Position numbers and translations under genes: made by a program
The notes under the pieces: model-generated
Database searches by the model: none
What the model was told of the DNA's origin: nothing
What the model saw: the letters and a program-made list of their open reading frames with translations, nothing else
Shown: positions 6,707-12,498 of the stretch, one piece after another
Layout: every line of letters begins with the position of its first letter
Position numbering within the stretch: the stretch's first letter is position 1
NCBI GenBank assembly: GCA_001000035.1
Contig: LCGX01000004.1
Location: 1 to 17,156 of the forward strand
Direction of reading: 5' to 3'
DNA: 17,156 bases
Source of the DNA: Candidatus Nomurabacteria bacterium GW2011_GWF2_43_8
Lineage (GTDB): Bacteria > Patescibacteriota > Minisyncoccia > Phycocordibacterales > UBA9973

Positions 6707-7069
6707 ATGCGATTAAATAAACTGACGGAAGAAGAAAAAAGAATAATTATAGGCAAAGGTACCGAAGCGCCGTTTACCGGCGAGTACGTCAACAATAAAG
6801 AAACCGGCGTTTATGTCTGCCGGCAATGCGAGGCCCCGCTTTACGATTCCAAAGATAAATTTGAATCCGATTGCGGCTGGCCTTCTTTTGATGATGAGGT
6901 GTCGGGAGCGGTAAAAAAGAGCCTGGATGCCGACGGGATGAGGACGGAGATAACTTGCACCAAATGTGGAGGGCACTTAGGACATATATTTACTGGCGAG
7001 CGCCTAACCGACAAAAATATCCGCCACTGCGTAAATTCGATATCTATGAAATTTGTTCCCGGAAAATAA
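6707..7069 (+). CDS. msrB: Peptide-methionine (R)-S-oxide reductase MsrB
   Basis: MsrB reduces the R epimer of methionine sulfoxide in oxidised proteins. This 120-aa protein is close to a single MsrB domain. The zinc-binding CxxC pairs are C38/C41 (CRQC) and C84/C87 (CTKC). The conserved CGWPSF lies at 56-61, GGHLGHIF at 88-95, and the catalytic Cys108 in RHCVNSISMKF. The N-terminus starts directly with the LTEEEKRIIIGKGTE segment common in the family, supporting ATG 6707. It is divergent from the Gmad2 gene and is followed 16 nt later by msrA, so the two stereospecific reductases form a repair pair. Confidence 0.95.
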   Translation: MRLNKLTEEEKRIIIGKGTEAPFTGEYVNNKETGVYVCRQCEAPLYDSKDKFESDCGWPSFDDEVSGAVKKSLDADGMRTEITCTKCGGHLGHIFTGERLTDKNIRHCVNSISMKFVPGK

Positions 7070-7085
7070 TTAATTAAAACTAGCT

Positions 7086-7580
7086 ATGACTAAAAAAATT
7101 GTATTGGCGGGCGGATGTTTTTGGGGCTTGCAAGACCTTATAAGAAAACAACCGGGCGTTATAAAAACGCGGGTGGGCTATACCGGCGGGAGCGTGAAAG
7201 GCCCGACCTATGAGAATCATGAGGGACATGCGGAGGCGGTGGAGATACAATACGACACTAAAAAAACTTCTTACAAAAAACTTCTAGATTTCTTTTTCCA
7301 AATACACAATCCGACGACCCTAAATCAGCAGGGCAATGACGTCGGCACCTCCTACCGCTCGGCCATTTTCTATGGCAACGAAGAAGAAAAAAAAGAAGCG
7401 GAAAATTTTATAAATATCGTAAATAAATCAAAGCGCTGGAAAAATCCAGTAGTAACGACCTTGGAGCCCTTCAATAAATTTTACGAAGCCGAAAAATACC
7501 ATCAGGATTACCTGATAAAAAATCCGGGCGGATATACCTGCCACGCAATATATTTTGACAGCTATTTGTGGTTATCGTGA
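7086..7580 (+). CDS. msrA: Peptide-methionine (S)-S-oxide reductase MsrA
   Basis: MsrA reduces the S epimer of methionine sulfoxide, complementing MsrB next door. The 164-aa protein has the catalytic GGCFWG motif at residues 9-14 with nucleophilic Cys11. Family blocks follow: GVIKTRVGYTGG, PTYENHEGHAEAVEIQYD, FFQIHNPTTLNQQGNDVGTSYRSAIF and FYEAEKYHQDYL. Its ending, GGYTCHAIYFDSYLWL, is close to family termini. The start at 7086 has no Shine-Dalgarno. It lies 16 nt after msrB and is probably co-transcribed. A tRNA gene follows 22 nt downstream under its own promoter. Confidence 0.95.
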   Translation: MTKKIVLAGGCFWGLQDLIRKQPGVIKTRVGYTGGSVKGPTYENHEGHAEAVEIQYDTKKTSYKKLLDFFFQIHNPTTLNQQGNDVGTSYRSAIFYGNEEEKKEAENFINIVNKSKRWKNPVVTTLEPFNKFYEAEKYHQDYLIKNPGGYTCHAIYFDSYLWLS

Positions 7581-7593
7581 AAAATGCTATATT
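7566..7593 (+). promoter_or_regulatory. Probable promoter of tRNA-Glu
   Basis: TATATT at 7588-7593 is preceded by TG-C (extended -10) and by TTGTGG at 7566-7571, 16 nt upstream. The predicted start is near 7600, a few bases before the mature tRNA end. It overlaps the end of msrA. Confidence 0.4.
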
Positions 7594-7602
7594 TTTTGTG
7601 TT

Positions 7603-7674
7603 GGCCTCATCGTCTAACGGTTAGGACGGGAGCTTCTCAAGCTCCAAATCGGGGTCCGATTCCCCGTGAGGTCA
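7603..7674 (+). tRNA. tRNA-Glu (anticodon CUC)
   Basis: The 72-nt sequence folds as a cloverleaf. The acceptor arm GGCCTCA pairs with TGAGGTC (7667-7673) with one G-U. The anticodon stem GGAGC/GCTCC encloses TTCTCAA with anticodon CTC at 7636-7638. The T arm contains GGTCCGATTCC. The D-arm start CGTCTAACGG resembles known tRNA-Glu genes. The discriminator is A7674 and the following bases are not CCA, so CCA must be added after transcription. Confidence 0.93.
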
Positions 7675-7680
7675 CATTTT

Positions 7681-7709
7681 TTGACAAATGGCAGATTTTG
7701 CGGTATACT
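7681..7709 (+). promoter_or_regulatory. Near-consensus sigma70 promoter of a small-gene operon
   Basis: A perfect TTGACA at 7681-7686, a 17-nt spacer and TATACT at 7704-7709 make this one of the strongest promoters in the window. The start is expected near 7716, with GGGAGG at 7729-7734 ahead of the first gene. Confidence 0.8.
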
Positions 7710-7741
7710 AAAAGTAGAAAAAAGAAAAGGGAGGAAAGGTG

Positions 7742-7969
7742 ATGAGAACCATAGCGCTGTTTAGGTGTATCGCTAGGCGGATTCGTTCCGCTTGGCGCAC
7801 GTGGCGGCGGGTGGCTCTAGACTTTCAGGTCCAAGAGTGTCTAGACGCTGTGGAGCGTCCCGATCTCAATCTGGAGCGCATGGCGTTCTGGGTTGACAAA
7901 TACAAAGAGGCGTGCAGGAAGCGTCTCGAGTACAACATGAAGATCCACAGGAAGGAGGCGACGACATGA
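7742..7969 (+). CDS. Small arginine-rich protein, 75 aa, unknown function
   Basis: The protein begins MRTIALFRCIARRIRSAWRT and ends KIHRKEATT. The first 28 residues are strongly basic with spaced hydrophobics, suggesting an amphipathic helix that could bind membrane or nucleic acid; the rest is a charged helical stretch. ATG 7742 is chosen over GTG 7739 because GGGAGG ends 7 nt before it. It is read from the near-consensus promoter at 7681-7709. Its stop overlaps the next start (ATGA), so the two small proteins are probably made together. Codons ending in G/C dominate, unlike neighbouring core genes. I do not recognise a family. Confidence 0.6.
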   Translation: MRTIALFRCIARRIRSAWRTWRRVALDFQVQECLDAVERPDLNLERMAFWVDKYKEACRKRLEYNMKIHRKEATT

Positions 7970-8199
7970 AGCTCTGGAAGGTGGCACTCTGGATCGCGAC
8001 TGGCGGATTCATCGCTTGGGTCGTTCATCACGACCCGCTCATCTACGCCATCGGGTTCGTAGGATTGGTCGTTTTCGTCGGCTCTGGCTGGTTGGCGTTT
8101 TGGCTGGCCGGCAGGATCGAGCGGGGATTTCAGGTCCTCGCCGAGAGGAGGCGTGAAAATGTCTTCCGGAGAGAAGTATTAGATTCGGATGAGGAGTGA
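7966..8199 (+). CDS. Small two-helix membrane protein, 77 aa, unknown function
   Basis: From ATG 7966 the protein starts MKLWKVALWIATGGFIAWVV and has two likely membrane segments (about residues 4-20 and 26-50). A charged tail follows, with RIERGFQVLAERRREN and an acidic DSDEE end. GGAGG about 9 nt upstream and the ATGA overlap with the previous gene fix the start; an earlier in-frame ATG at 7912 lies within the previous gene without such a site. Size and topology resemble small phage-type or accessory membrane proteins, but no family is recognised and a holin role would be a guess. A GC-rich terminator follows at 8209. Codon use matches its partner rather than the core genes. Confidence 0.62.
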   Translation: MKLWKVALWIATGGFIAWVVHHDPLIYAIGFVGLVVFVGSGWLAFWLAGRIERGFQVLAERRRENVFRREVLDSDEE

Positions 8200-8208
8200 A
8201 CATCGTAC

Positions 8209-8252
8209 CGCCGGCGGCGACCCCCCAGGGCCCCGCCGGCGAAGTTGTTTTT
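8209..8252 (+). terminator. GC-rich intrinsic terminator of the small-gene operon
   Basis: CGCCGGCGG (8209-8217) pairs perfectly with CCGCCGGCG (8233-8241) around a 15-nt loop, followed by AAGTTGTTTTTAG. It closes the two-gene unit started by the promoter at 7681. Confidence 0.75.
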
Positions 8253-8262
8253 AGTCCTCTAT

Positions 8263-9471
8263 TTAATTCTTTTTTCTTAAAATTGGTTTTACAGTTTTTA
8301 TATTACTATCAGAGATAGCTGCTTTGGGGGAAGTTAATTCATTGATTCTTTCTTCTTGAATTTCTGTATTAACCATTAGAGTTTTAATATCCGTGGTTCC
8401 AAACTGCTGAAGACGCATTGTTTCTTTTTTTAAACGAATTTCTTCTTTTATATCATTTTTTAATACACTAGCTTTTTTCAGTATGGAAACCCCGCTCTCT
8501 GATGCTAATATGTCATAAGCATTTCTCATATTTATATGGTAATCGAATTCTGAAATTATATTAACAATATTTTCTCTATCACGTGGGTCTAATTGTTGTG
8601 CTAATTCATAGGAGCTAATTTTTTTTAATGAGGCTAGTATCGCTTCTATTGCCTCAGGAGGAATTACAAAAAACTCATATATTTGTTCATAAAAACGAAT
8701 CTTTTTTAATGATTTCATTGCTTCTGTAGGTACTACAAAAAATACCGTAGAGTAGATTTTTGCGTTGCCATTTATCTTTTGAACTGTTGATTTTACATTT
8801 ACATTAATATAATTTTGCAAATCAGATTCTGATACTTTTGCGTCAAAAATAACGTATTGTTCCAAAAATTCAATAAGGAAATCAGGTTTAAATTTTCCGC
8901 CTAAATCGGTCGGCAAATTGTTGTTATCATAATATTTAAATCCGTATTGTGGGGATTTACATAGTTCAGTCAATTGGTTTTTAACATTCTCTTCATGTTC
9001 TGCCCACATTCGATCTTTTTCCTCTCTTTCTTTCCGCAACCTTTCTTCATCTTCTCTTCGTACTCTTTGTTTTTCTTCTCCAAAAGCAATAGTTGCTTCG
9101 TCTAGTCTTTTAATATTATCGTCCGATTCTTTTTTTCTACTATTTTCAGTTGCCCTAAAATTACTAATTTCTTTTATTAAAGATTCCTTTTCATTTAATA
9201 AATTTGTTTTTTCTGCTTCCAGGCTAGTAACCTGAACAAATAATTGCTTGTTCTTCCCAAATAGCTGGTCTTTTTGGGTTTTTTCATTTTGTAGTTCATT
9301 GGTTAATTCTCCTAAGGTTCTATCTTTTTGGCCTAAATCTGCTTTGAGTTGTGCATTTTCGTTTATTATTGTTTTACAATCTTCTGGTTTTTCTTTTTTT
9401 CTACTTAAAATTAAATAGACAATTATGCCTACAACCCCCAATCCTACTATTATGACAACAAAGTTTTGCAT
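8263..9471 (-). CDS. Membrane-anchored coiled-coil protein with RmuC-like nuclease-fold domain
   Basis: This 402-aa protein has an N-terminal membrane segment (residues 4-22), then a long coiled-coil region rich in Glu, Lys and Gln (about 35-165). A globular domain follows, with GGKFKPDFLIEFLEQYVIFDAKV. P196-D197 and D210-x-K212 fit the PD-(D/E)xK nuclease signature, and the order anchor, coiled coil, nuclease is that of RmuC proteins, which have been linked to restraint of DNA inversion and recombination. Sequence outside this core does not closely match RmuC, so a divergent relative is the safest call. Coding is AT-rich. The start at 9471 has TAAAAT 6 nt upstream and no Shine-Dalgarno. It converges on the small-gene operon ending at 8199. 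Activity is inferred. Confidence 0.6.
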   Translation of the reverse strand: MQNFVVIIVGLGVVGIIVYLILSRKKEKPEDCKTIINENAQLKADLGQKDRTLGELTNELQNEKTQKDQLFGKNKQLFVQVTSLEAEKTNLLNEKESLIKEISNFRATENSRKKESDDNIKRLDEATIAFGEEKQRVRREDEERLRKEREEKDRMWAEHEENVKNQLTELCKSPQYGFKYYDNNNLPTDLGGKFKPDFLIEFLEQYVIFDAKVSESDLQNYINVNVKSTVQKINGNAKIYSTVFFVVPTEAMKSLKKIRFYEQIYEFFVIPPEAIEAILASLKKISSYELAQQLDPRDRENIVNIISEFDYHINMRNAYDILASESGVSILKKASVLKNDIKEEIRLKKETMRLQQFGTTDIKTLMVNTEIQEERINELTSPKAAISDSNIKTVKPILRKKN

Positions 9472-9477
9472 ACATCC

Positions 9478-9486
9478 ATTTTAACA
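9478..9486 (-). promoter_or_regulatory. Extended -10 promoter of the RmuC-like gene (leaderless)
   Basis: On the minus strand TG-T-TAAAAT (9486-9478) ends 6 nt before the ATG at 9471, the same layout as msrB. No good -35 or Shine-Dalgarno is seen. Confidence 0.45.
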
Positions 9487-9508
9487 TTTTTATTGAATTA
9501 AACGAAGA

Positions 9509-9540
9509 AGCCACCAGGGAGGTGGCCTCCTCTGGTGGCT
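9509..9540 (-). terminator. Strong hairpin terminator after the 70-aa gene
   Basis: AGCCACCAG (9509-9517) pairs with CTGGTGGCT (9532-9540), extended inward by GGAGG/CCTCC around a TGG loop with one bulged T, giving 14 base pairs. On the minus strand it is followed by TCTTCGTTTAATTC. It lies downstream of the minus-strand gene ending at 9562. Confidence 0.6.
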
Positions 9541-9561
9541 GTTGCGATTTTGCCGGCTTAG

Positions 9562-9774
9562 CTAGAAATCTAACGTCACGTAGTCGGCAAACTCCACCCT
9601 GAGGAAGGGGGAATTGAATCCATGCACAGTGATCGTGATCTTCTCTCCTCCCTCAAAGATAAGGCACAGCTCGCCGGAGTCGTGGTGGGTCAAACTGGAT
9701 GATGATCCTCCGACCTCAACCCCGACCAGCTTTTTCCCTACCAGTCGGTTTGCGAGGACCCCTCTTTCACTCAT
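9562..9774 (-). CDS. Small protein, 70 aa, unknown function
   Basis: The protein starts MSERGVLANRLVGKKLVGVE and ends FADYVTLDF. It alternates short hydrophobic and polar stretches (VGVEV, CLIFEG, KITITVHGF, LRVEFADYV), suggesting a compact mostly beta-strand domain with no membrane segment. AAAGGAG lies 6 nt before ATG 9774, a strong ribosome site. The 11-nt string AGCGAAAGGAG in this leader also occurs before the 42-aa gene at 354, linking the small-gene units. Codons are GC-ending, unlike the flanking RmuC-like and exonuclease genes. It lies 60 nt downstream of the exonuclease gene and ends at a strong terminator. I do not recognise a family. Confidence 0.6.
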   Translation of the reverse strand: MSERGVLANRLVGKKLVGVEVGGSSSSLTHHDSGELCLIFEGGEKITITVHGFNSPFLRVEFADYVTLDF

Positions 9775-9795
9775 GGCGTACTCCTTTCGCTATAA

Positions 9796-9824
9796 AATTA
9801 ACACAAGAAAGCCCGTGAGTCCAA
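9796..9824 (-). promoter_or_regulatory. Possible promoter of the 70-aa gene
   Basis: TTGGAC (9824-9819), a 17-nt spacer and TTAATT (9801-9796) read on the minus strand and would start the transcript just before the AAAGGAG site. The -10 is weak, and read-through from the exonuclease gene is an alternative. Confidence 0.35.
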
Positions 9825-9834
9825 TTCATGATTT

Positions 9835-10572
9835 TTATTTTTTCAGGTGGTGCTTCAGCGTATAAATCCAATCGTCTTCAATTTGATCGCCTTCAAGTTT
9901 TTGCGCCAAAAGCCATTCTAAATATCCACGGTCGGTTTTTAGCACTTCTTCCACTTTTTTTCCGAGGTGCTTGCCGAAATTGAAAGTCAGCATGAGCGAA
10001 GGATGTGAGGAAACTTCTATCATTTTTTTCACGACGTTTTCGGTCGTGACCCCGACTCCGTTGGGCGTTGGGGCTATTTCTTCTATCATTTTATTTTTTA
10101 ATCTCTCAAAAAGTTTTTCTAAAACCAAAACATCCCCCAAAGCGTCGTGCGCGGTCGCTTCAATTTCCAACTCCAAAAGATAGCGCAAATATTGCAAATT
10201 ATATCTTTCGATTTTTCCTTCCTTGTCCAAATATCTTGCAACCCTTAATGTGCAGATGAATTTACGAGGAACAATATCTTCTTTGCTGATTATTAAAAGA
10301 TCAAACGGCGCATTGTGCGCGACGATGATGGAATCCTTATCTTCGAAAAGTTTTTTAATTATCGGCTGGTCGGTGCTTTCTTTAAAAGTCGGTTTATCAA
10401 CAACCATTTTATTAGTTATGTGATGAATAGCCGAAGCTTCCGGAGGAATTTTAATTGGGGGTTTATAAAGACCCACAAAACTTTCTTCTCCACACTTATA
10501 GGCGATTTGGCAGAGAAAATCTTTTTCCGTGTTGCCGGTGGTTTCTGTATCAAAAAATATCAACTTGAGCAT
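9835..10572 (-). CDS. DnaQ-like 3'-5' exonuclease (DEDDh) with C-terminal FGKHxGK-type domain
   Basis: This 245-aa protein has a DEDDh exonuclease domain in residues 1-160: D8 and E10 in FFDTETTG, D91 in HNAPFD, and H142/D147 in AHDALGDV. This is the metal-dependent proofreading fold of the DNA polymerase III epsilon family, including stand-alone exonucleases. A short linker is followed by a second module (about 195-240) containing LTFNFGKHLGKKVEEVLKTD and GYLEWLLAQ, matching the DUF3820-like tail found on many DnaQ-type proteins. Polymerase association is not shown; a role in DNA repair or RNA trimming is equally possible. The start at 10572 gives the normal family N-terminus. A TG-T-TATAAT promoter lies about 33 nt upstream. 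Confidence 0.85.
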   Translation of the reverse strand: MLKLIFFDTETTGNTEKDFLCQIAYKCGEESFVGLYKPPIKIPPEASAIHHITNKMVVDKPTFKESTDQPIIKKLFEDKDSIIVAHNAPFDLLIISKEDIVPRKFICTLRVARYLDKEGKIERYNLQYLRYLLELEIEATAHDALGDVLVLEKLFERLKNKMIEEIAPTPNGVGVTTENVVKKMIEVSSHPSLMLTFNFGKHLGKKVEEVLKTDRGYLEWLLAQKLEGDQIEDDWIYTLKHHLKK

Positions 10573-10636
10573 CCCATTAGAAATTTTAATTAATAAACCA
10601 TTACCATTATAACATATCCCTTGAATTTCTAACGGG
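10573..10636. repeat. Inverted repeat flanking the exonuclease promoter
   Basis: CCCATTAGAAATT (10573-10585) and AATTTCTAACGGG (10624-10636) are inverted copies matching at 12 of 13 positions. They bracket the minus-strand -10 (10611-10606). This could be an operator pair or a leader structure. Confidence 0.5.
10606..10614 (-). promoter_or_regulatory. Extended -10 promoter of the DnaQ-like gene
   Basis: On the minus strand TG-T-TATAAT reads 10614-10606. The start would fall near 10600, giving a leader of about 28 nt before the ATG at 10572. Confidence 0.45.
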
Positions 10637-10643
10637 ACAAGTA

Positions 10644-10664
10644 GTGCTATTTTAGCACATTTTT
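10644..10664 (+). other. Small hairpin followed by a T-run
   Basis: GTGCTA (10644-10649) pairs with TAGCAC (10653-10658) around TTT and is followed by ATTTTT. It resembles a weak plus-strand terminator, although no plus-strand gene ends here. It might insulate the promoter at 10685. Confidence 0.3.
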
Positions 10665-10670
10665 GACCTG

Positions 10671-10706
10671 CCCCGTAGCAAGTTTTGAAAAAACTTTGCT
10701 TCGGGG
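10671..10706. repeat. Long inverted repeat overlapping the yqeY promoter
   Basis: CCCCGTAGCAAGTTTT (10671-10686) and AAAACTTTGCTTCGGGG (10690-10706) are inverted copies with one mismatch and one extra base, around a 3-nt loop. The right arm touches the TATAAT at 10707, and the left arm includes the first bases of the -35. It is too well paired to be chance and sits where a regulator or DNA cruciform would affect initiation. Confidence 0.55.
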
Positions 10707-10712
10707 TATAAT
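10685..10712 (+). promoter_or_regulatory. Promoter of the yqeY-dedA-MYG1-obg operon (leaderless)
   Basis: TTGAAA (10685-10690), a 16-nt spacer and a perfect TATAAT (10707-10712) end 6 nt before the ATG at 10719. There is no Shine-Dalgarno, so translation would start at the 5' end of the message. Confidence 0.7.
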
Positions 10713-10718
10713 GCGTTT

Positions 10719-11006
10719 ATGTTGCACGAACAGGTAAAAAATGGGGTCAAAGAAGCGATGCTGGCCAAAGACGCTGGCCTGCTCAAGGCCCGGCGGAACA
10801 TTTTGGCGGCCTTTACCAACGAGTTGGTTGCCCAAAAGCGAAAGCCGATCGAGTCGCTCTCCGACGAAGAGGCGCTCAAAGTCATTGAGCGGATGGTGAA
10901 AAAAGCGAAAAAGGCGATTGAAATGTTCAAGCAAGGGGGTCGCGCGGATTTGGTGGCCGAGGAAGAAGCCGAGATTAAAATCTTTGAATCATACCTTTCC
11001 CGCTAA
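10719..11006 (+). CDS. Short YqeY/GatB-tail-like protein
   Basis: This 95-aa protein matches the N-terminal half of YqeY-type proteins, which resemble the tRNA-binding tail domain of GatB. Recognisable blocks are LHEQVKNGVKEAMLAKDAGLLKARRNILAAFTNE, LSDEEALKVIERMVKKAKKAIEMFKQGGRADLVAEEEAEIKIFESYL. Usual YqeY proteins have about 150 residues and continue after the YLP motif with a second helical domain; here the chain stops at ESYLSR. The stop overlaps the dedA start (TAATG), so the short form is built into the operon and there is no debris of the missing half. The start has TATAAT 6 nt upstream. The molecular function of YqeY is not settled; an amidotransferase-like activity on misacylated tRNA has been suggested by homology only. 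Confidence 0.8.
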   Translation: MLHEQVKNGVKEAMLAKDAGLLKARRNILAAFTNELVAQKRKPIESLSDEEALKVIERMVKKAKKAIEMFKQGGRADLVAEEEAEIKIFESYLSR

Positions 11007-11611
11007 TGCATACCGTCAATCTTTTAACCGGTTTTGTGGCAAGCCATCAGATTCTCATTTATGGTCTGATTTATCTGGGCCTAATCTTTGAGGGAGAATT
11101 TTTTTTGATTTCGACGGGGATTCTGGCGCACTTGGGCGCCTTGAATGTCTGGGTTGCCCTCATTTTTATCCTTCTAGGTGGAATATCCAAGGCCTTGCTC
11201 GGGTATGCCCTGGGAGAATTTTTATATAAAAAGTTCAATCACCATATATTTTTCAAATATATCCAAGGGCGGGTTTACAACGTTCTTCCGGGGTTTAAAA
11301 TAAAGCCCTTTTGGTCTATTTTCATTTCTAAATTCATTATCGGGATAAATTATCTAGTGGTTATATTTTGCGGGTATGAAAAGATAGATTATAAAAAATT
11401 TTTAAAAGCAGAAATTTCTTCCACCCTGATCTGGCTCCCGGTTTTGCTGTCTTTGGGATATTTCTTCGGCTATACCGCGCTCCGCGTGAGCCGCGAGATT
11501 GGAAAATTCTCCGTGGTAGTGATAGTCTTGTTTATGATCTTTATTTTCTTTGACAAGTTGGTTTCTTGGCTTTATGGGCTATTTGAAGAATTTTATGCCG
11601 AAAAAAGATAA
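11006..11611 (+). CDS. DedA/VTT-family membrane protein
   Basis: This 201-aa integral membrane protein has the DedA pattern. An early acidic motif, GLIYLGLIFEGEFFLISTGILA (about residues 20-41), is followed by GGISKALLGYALGEFLYKKF, where family members carry a G-x-x-x-G-Y-x-x-G motif. Then comes FISKFIIGINYLVVIFCGYEKIDYKKFL, corresponding to the family's F/R-x-x-P-x-x-R region but without the usual arginine, followed by three more hydrophobic helices. DedA proteins include lipid scramblases and undecaprenyl-phosphate flippases; which lipid is moved here is unknown. The start overlaps the yqeY stop, and the 3' end overlaps the MYG1-type gene by 17 nt. Confidence 0.8.
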   Translation: MHTVNLLTGFVASHQILIYGLIYLGLIFEGEFFLISTGILAHLGALNVWVALIFILLGGISKALLGYALGEFLYKKFNHHIFFKYIQGRVYNVLPGFKIKPFWSIFISKFIIGINYLVVIFCGYEKIDYKKFLKAEISSTLIWLPVLLSLGYFFGYTALRVSREIGKFSVVVIVLFMIFIFFDKLVSWLYGLFEEFYAEKR

Positions 11612-12494
11612 AAAATTAGTTACCCACGATGGATCGTTTCACTCTGATGATGTTTTTGCCTGCGCGGCTCTGTGTCTCTTGCTGGAAAAGAAAGGAGAGA
11701 AATTTAAAATCATCCGCACGCGGGACGAAAAAATCATCCAGACCGGCGATTATGTTTTTGACGTGGGCGGAATTTATGACGAAAAAACAAACCGGTTTGA
11801 CCATCATCAGCCGGGCGGAGCAGGCCGGAGAGATAACGGCATAGAATATTCTTCTTTCGGCCTAGTATGTAAAAAATTCGGGGCGGACATTTGCGGATCC
11901 GAGCAGGCCTCCGAGTTATTGAGTAAAAAATTAGTTTTTCCCATCGACGCTTTTGATAACGGTTTTGATTTAGTGGAAAATAAACATGATGTTTCACCGT
12001 ATTTTATACAGCATATTTTTTTCGCCATGGAGCCGACCTGGAGAGAAAACAATTTAGATAAAAACAAAATATTTTTAAGGTGCGTAAACATGGCAAAAGA
12101 AATTTTATCGCGTGAGATGGTCCAATCACAAGATACCGTTTTGGCGGAGGAGTCGATTGCAACTATTTACAAAAACACCAAAGATAAGAGAATAATTGTC
12201 TTGGATAAAAATTATCCGTTTGAATATATTCTTTATAATTTTCCGGAACCTCTTTTTGCAATTTATCCCAGAAAGGCGGATAACACTTGGGGGGTCAAGG
12301 CGGTAAGAAACAATCCAAAAACATTTATCAACAGAAAAAATTTACCGAAAGCTTGGGCTGGTTTGAGAGACGGGGAATTACAGAAAATTACCGGCGTGGA
12401 AGACGCGATTTTTTGCCATCGCGGGCTTTTTATGGCGGTCGCCAAAACGGAAAAGGGCGCTGTCAAATTGGCGCAAATCGCGGTAGAATCATAA
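11595..12494 (+). CDS. MYG1-family (UPF0160) metal-dependent hydrolase/nuclease
   Basis: From ATG 11595 this is a 299-aa protein beginning MPKKDKKLVTHDGSFHSDDV. THDGSFHSDDVFA (residues 10-22) and DVGGIYDEKTNRFDHHQPGG (56-75) with the DHH triad at 69-71 are the signature blocks of the MYG1 family, related to DHH phosphoesterases. GVKAVR and the WAGLRDGEL region near the C-terminus also match. Eukaryotic MYG1 has been described as a 3'-5' RNA exonuclease; bacterial members are little studied. A longer in-frame start at 11550 would place the first residues inside dedA with no family similarity, so it is rejected. It lies 4 nt before obg. Confidence 0.82.
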   Translation: MPKKDKKLVTHDGSFHSDDVFACAALCLLLEKKGEKFKIIRTRDEKIIQTGDYVFDVGGIYDEKTNRFDHHQPGGAGRRDNGIEYSSFGLVCKKFGADICGSEQASELLSKKLVFPIDAFDNGFDLVENKHDVSPYFIQHIFFAMEPTWRENNLDKNKIFLRCVNMAKEILSREMVQSQDTVLAEESIATIYKNTKDKRIIVLDKNYPFEYILYNFPEPLFAIYPRKADNTWGVKAVRNNPKTFINRKNLPKAWAGLRDGELQKITGVEDAIFCHRGLFMAVAKTEKGAVKLAQIAVES

Positions 12495-12498
12495 GGGT

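Noticed and set aside
9614..9865. Plus-strand 83-aa open frame
   Set aside because: Opposite the 70-aa minus-strand gene, which has a strong ribosome site; this frame has none.
11550..11594. N-terminal extension of the MYG1-type protein
   Set aside because: The extra 15 residues lie in dedA, have no ribosome site and do not match the family N-terminus; ATG 11595 fits.
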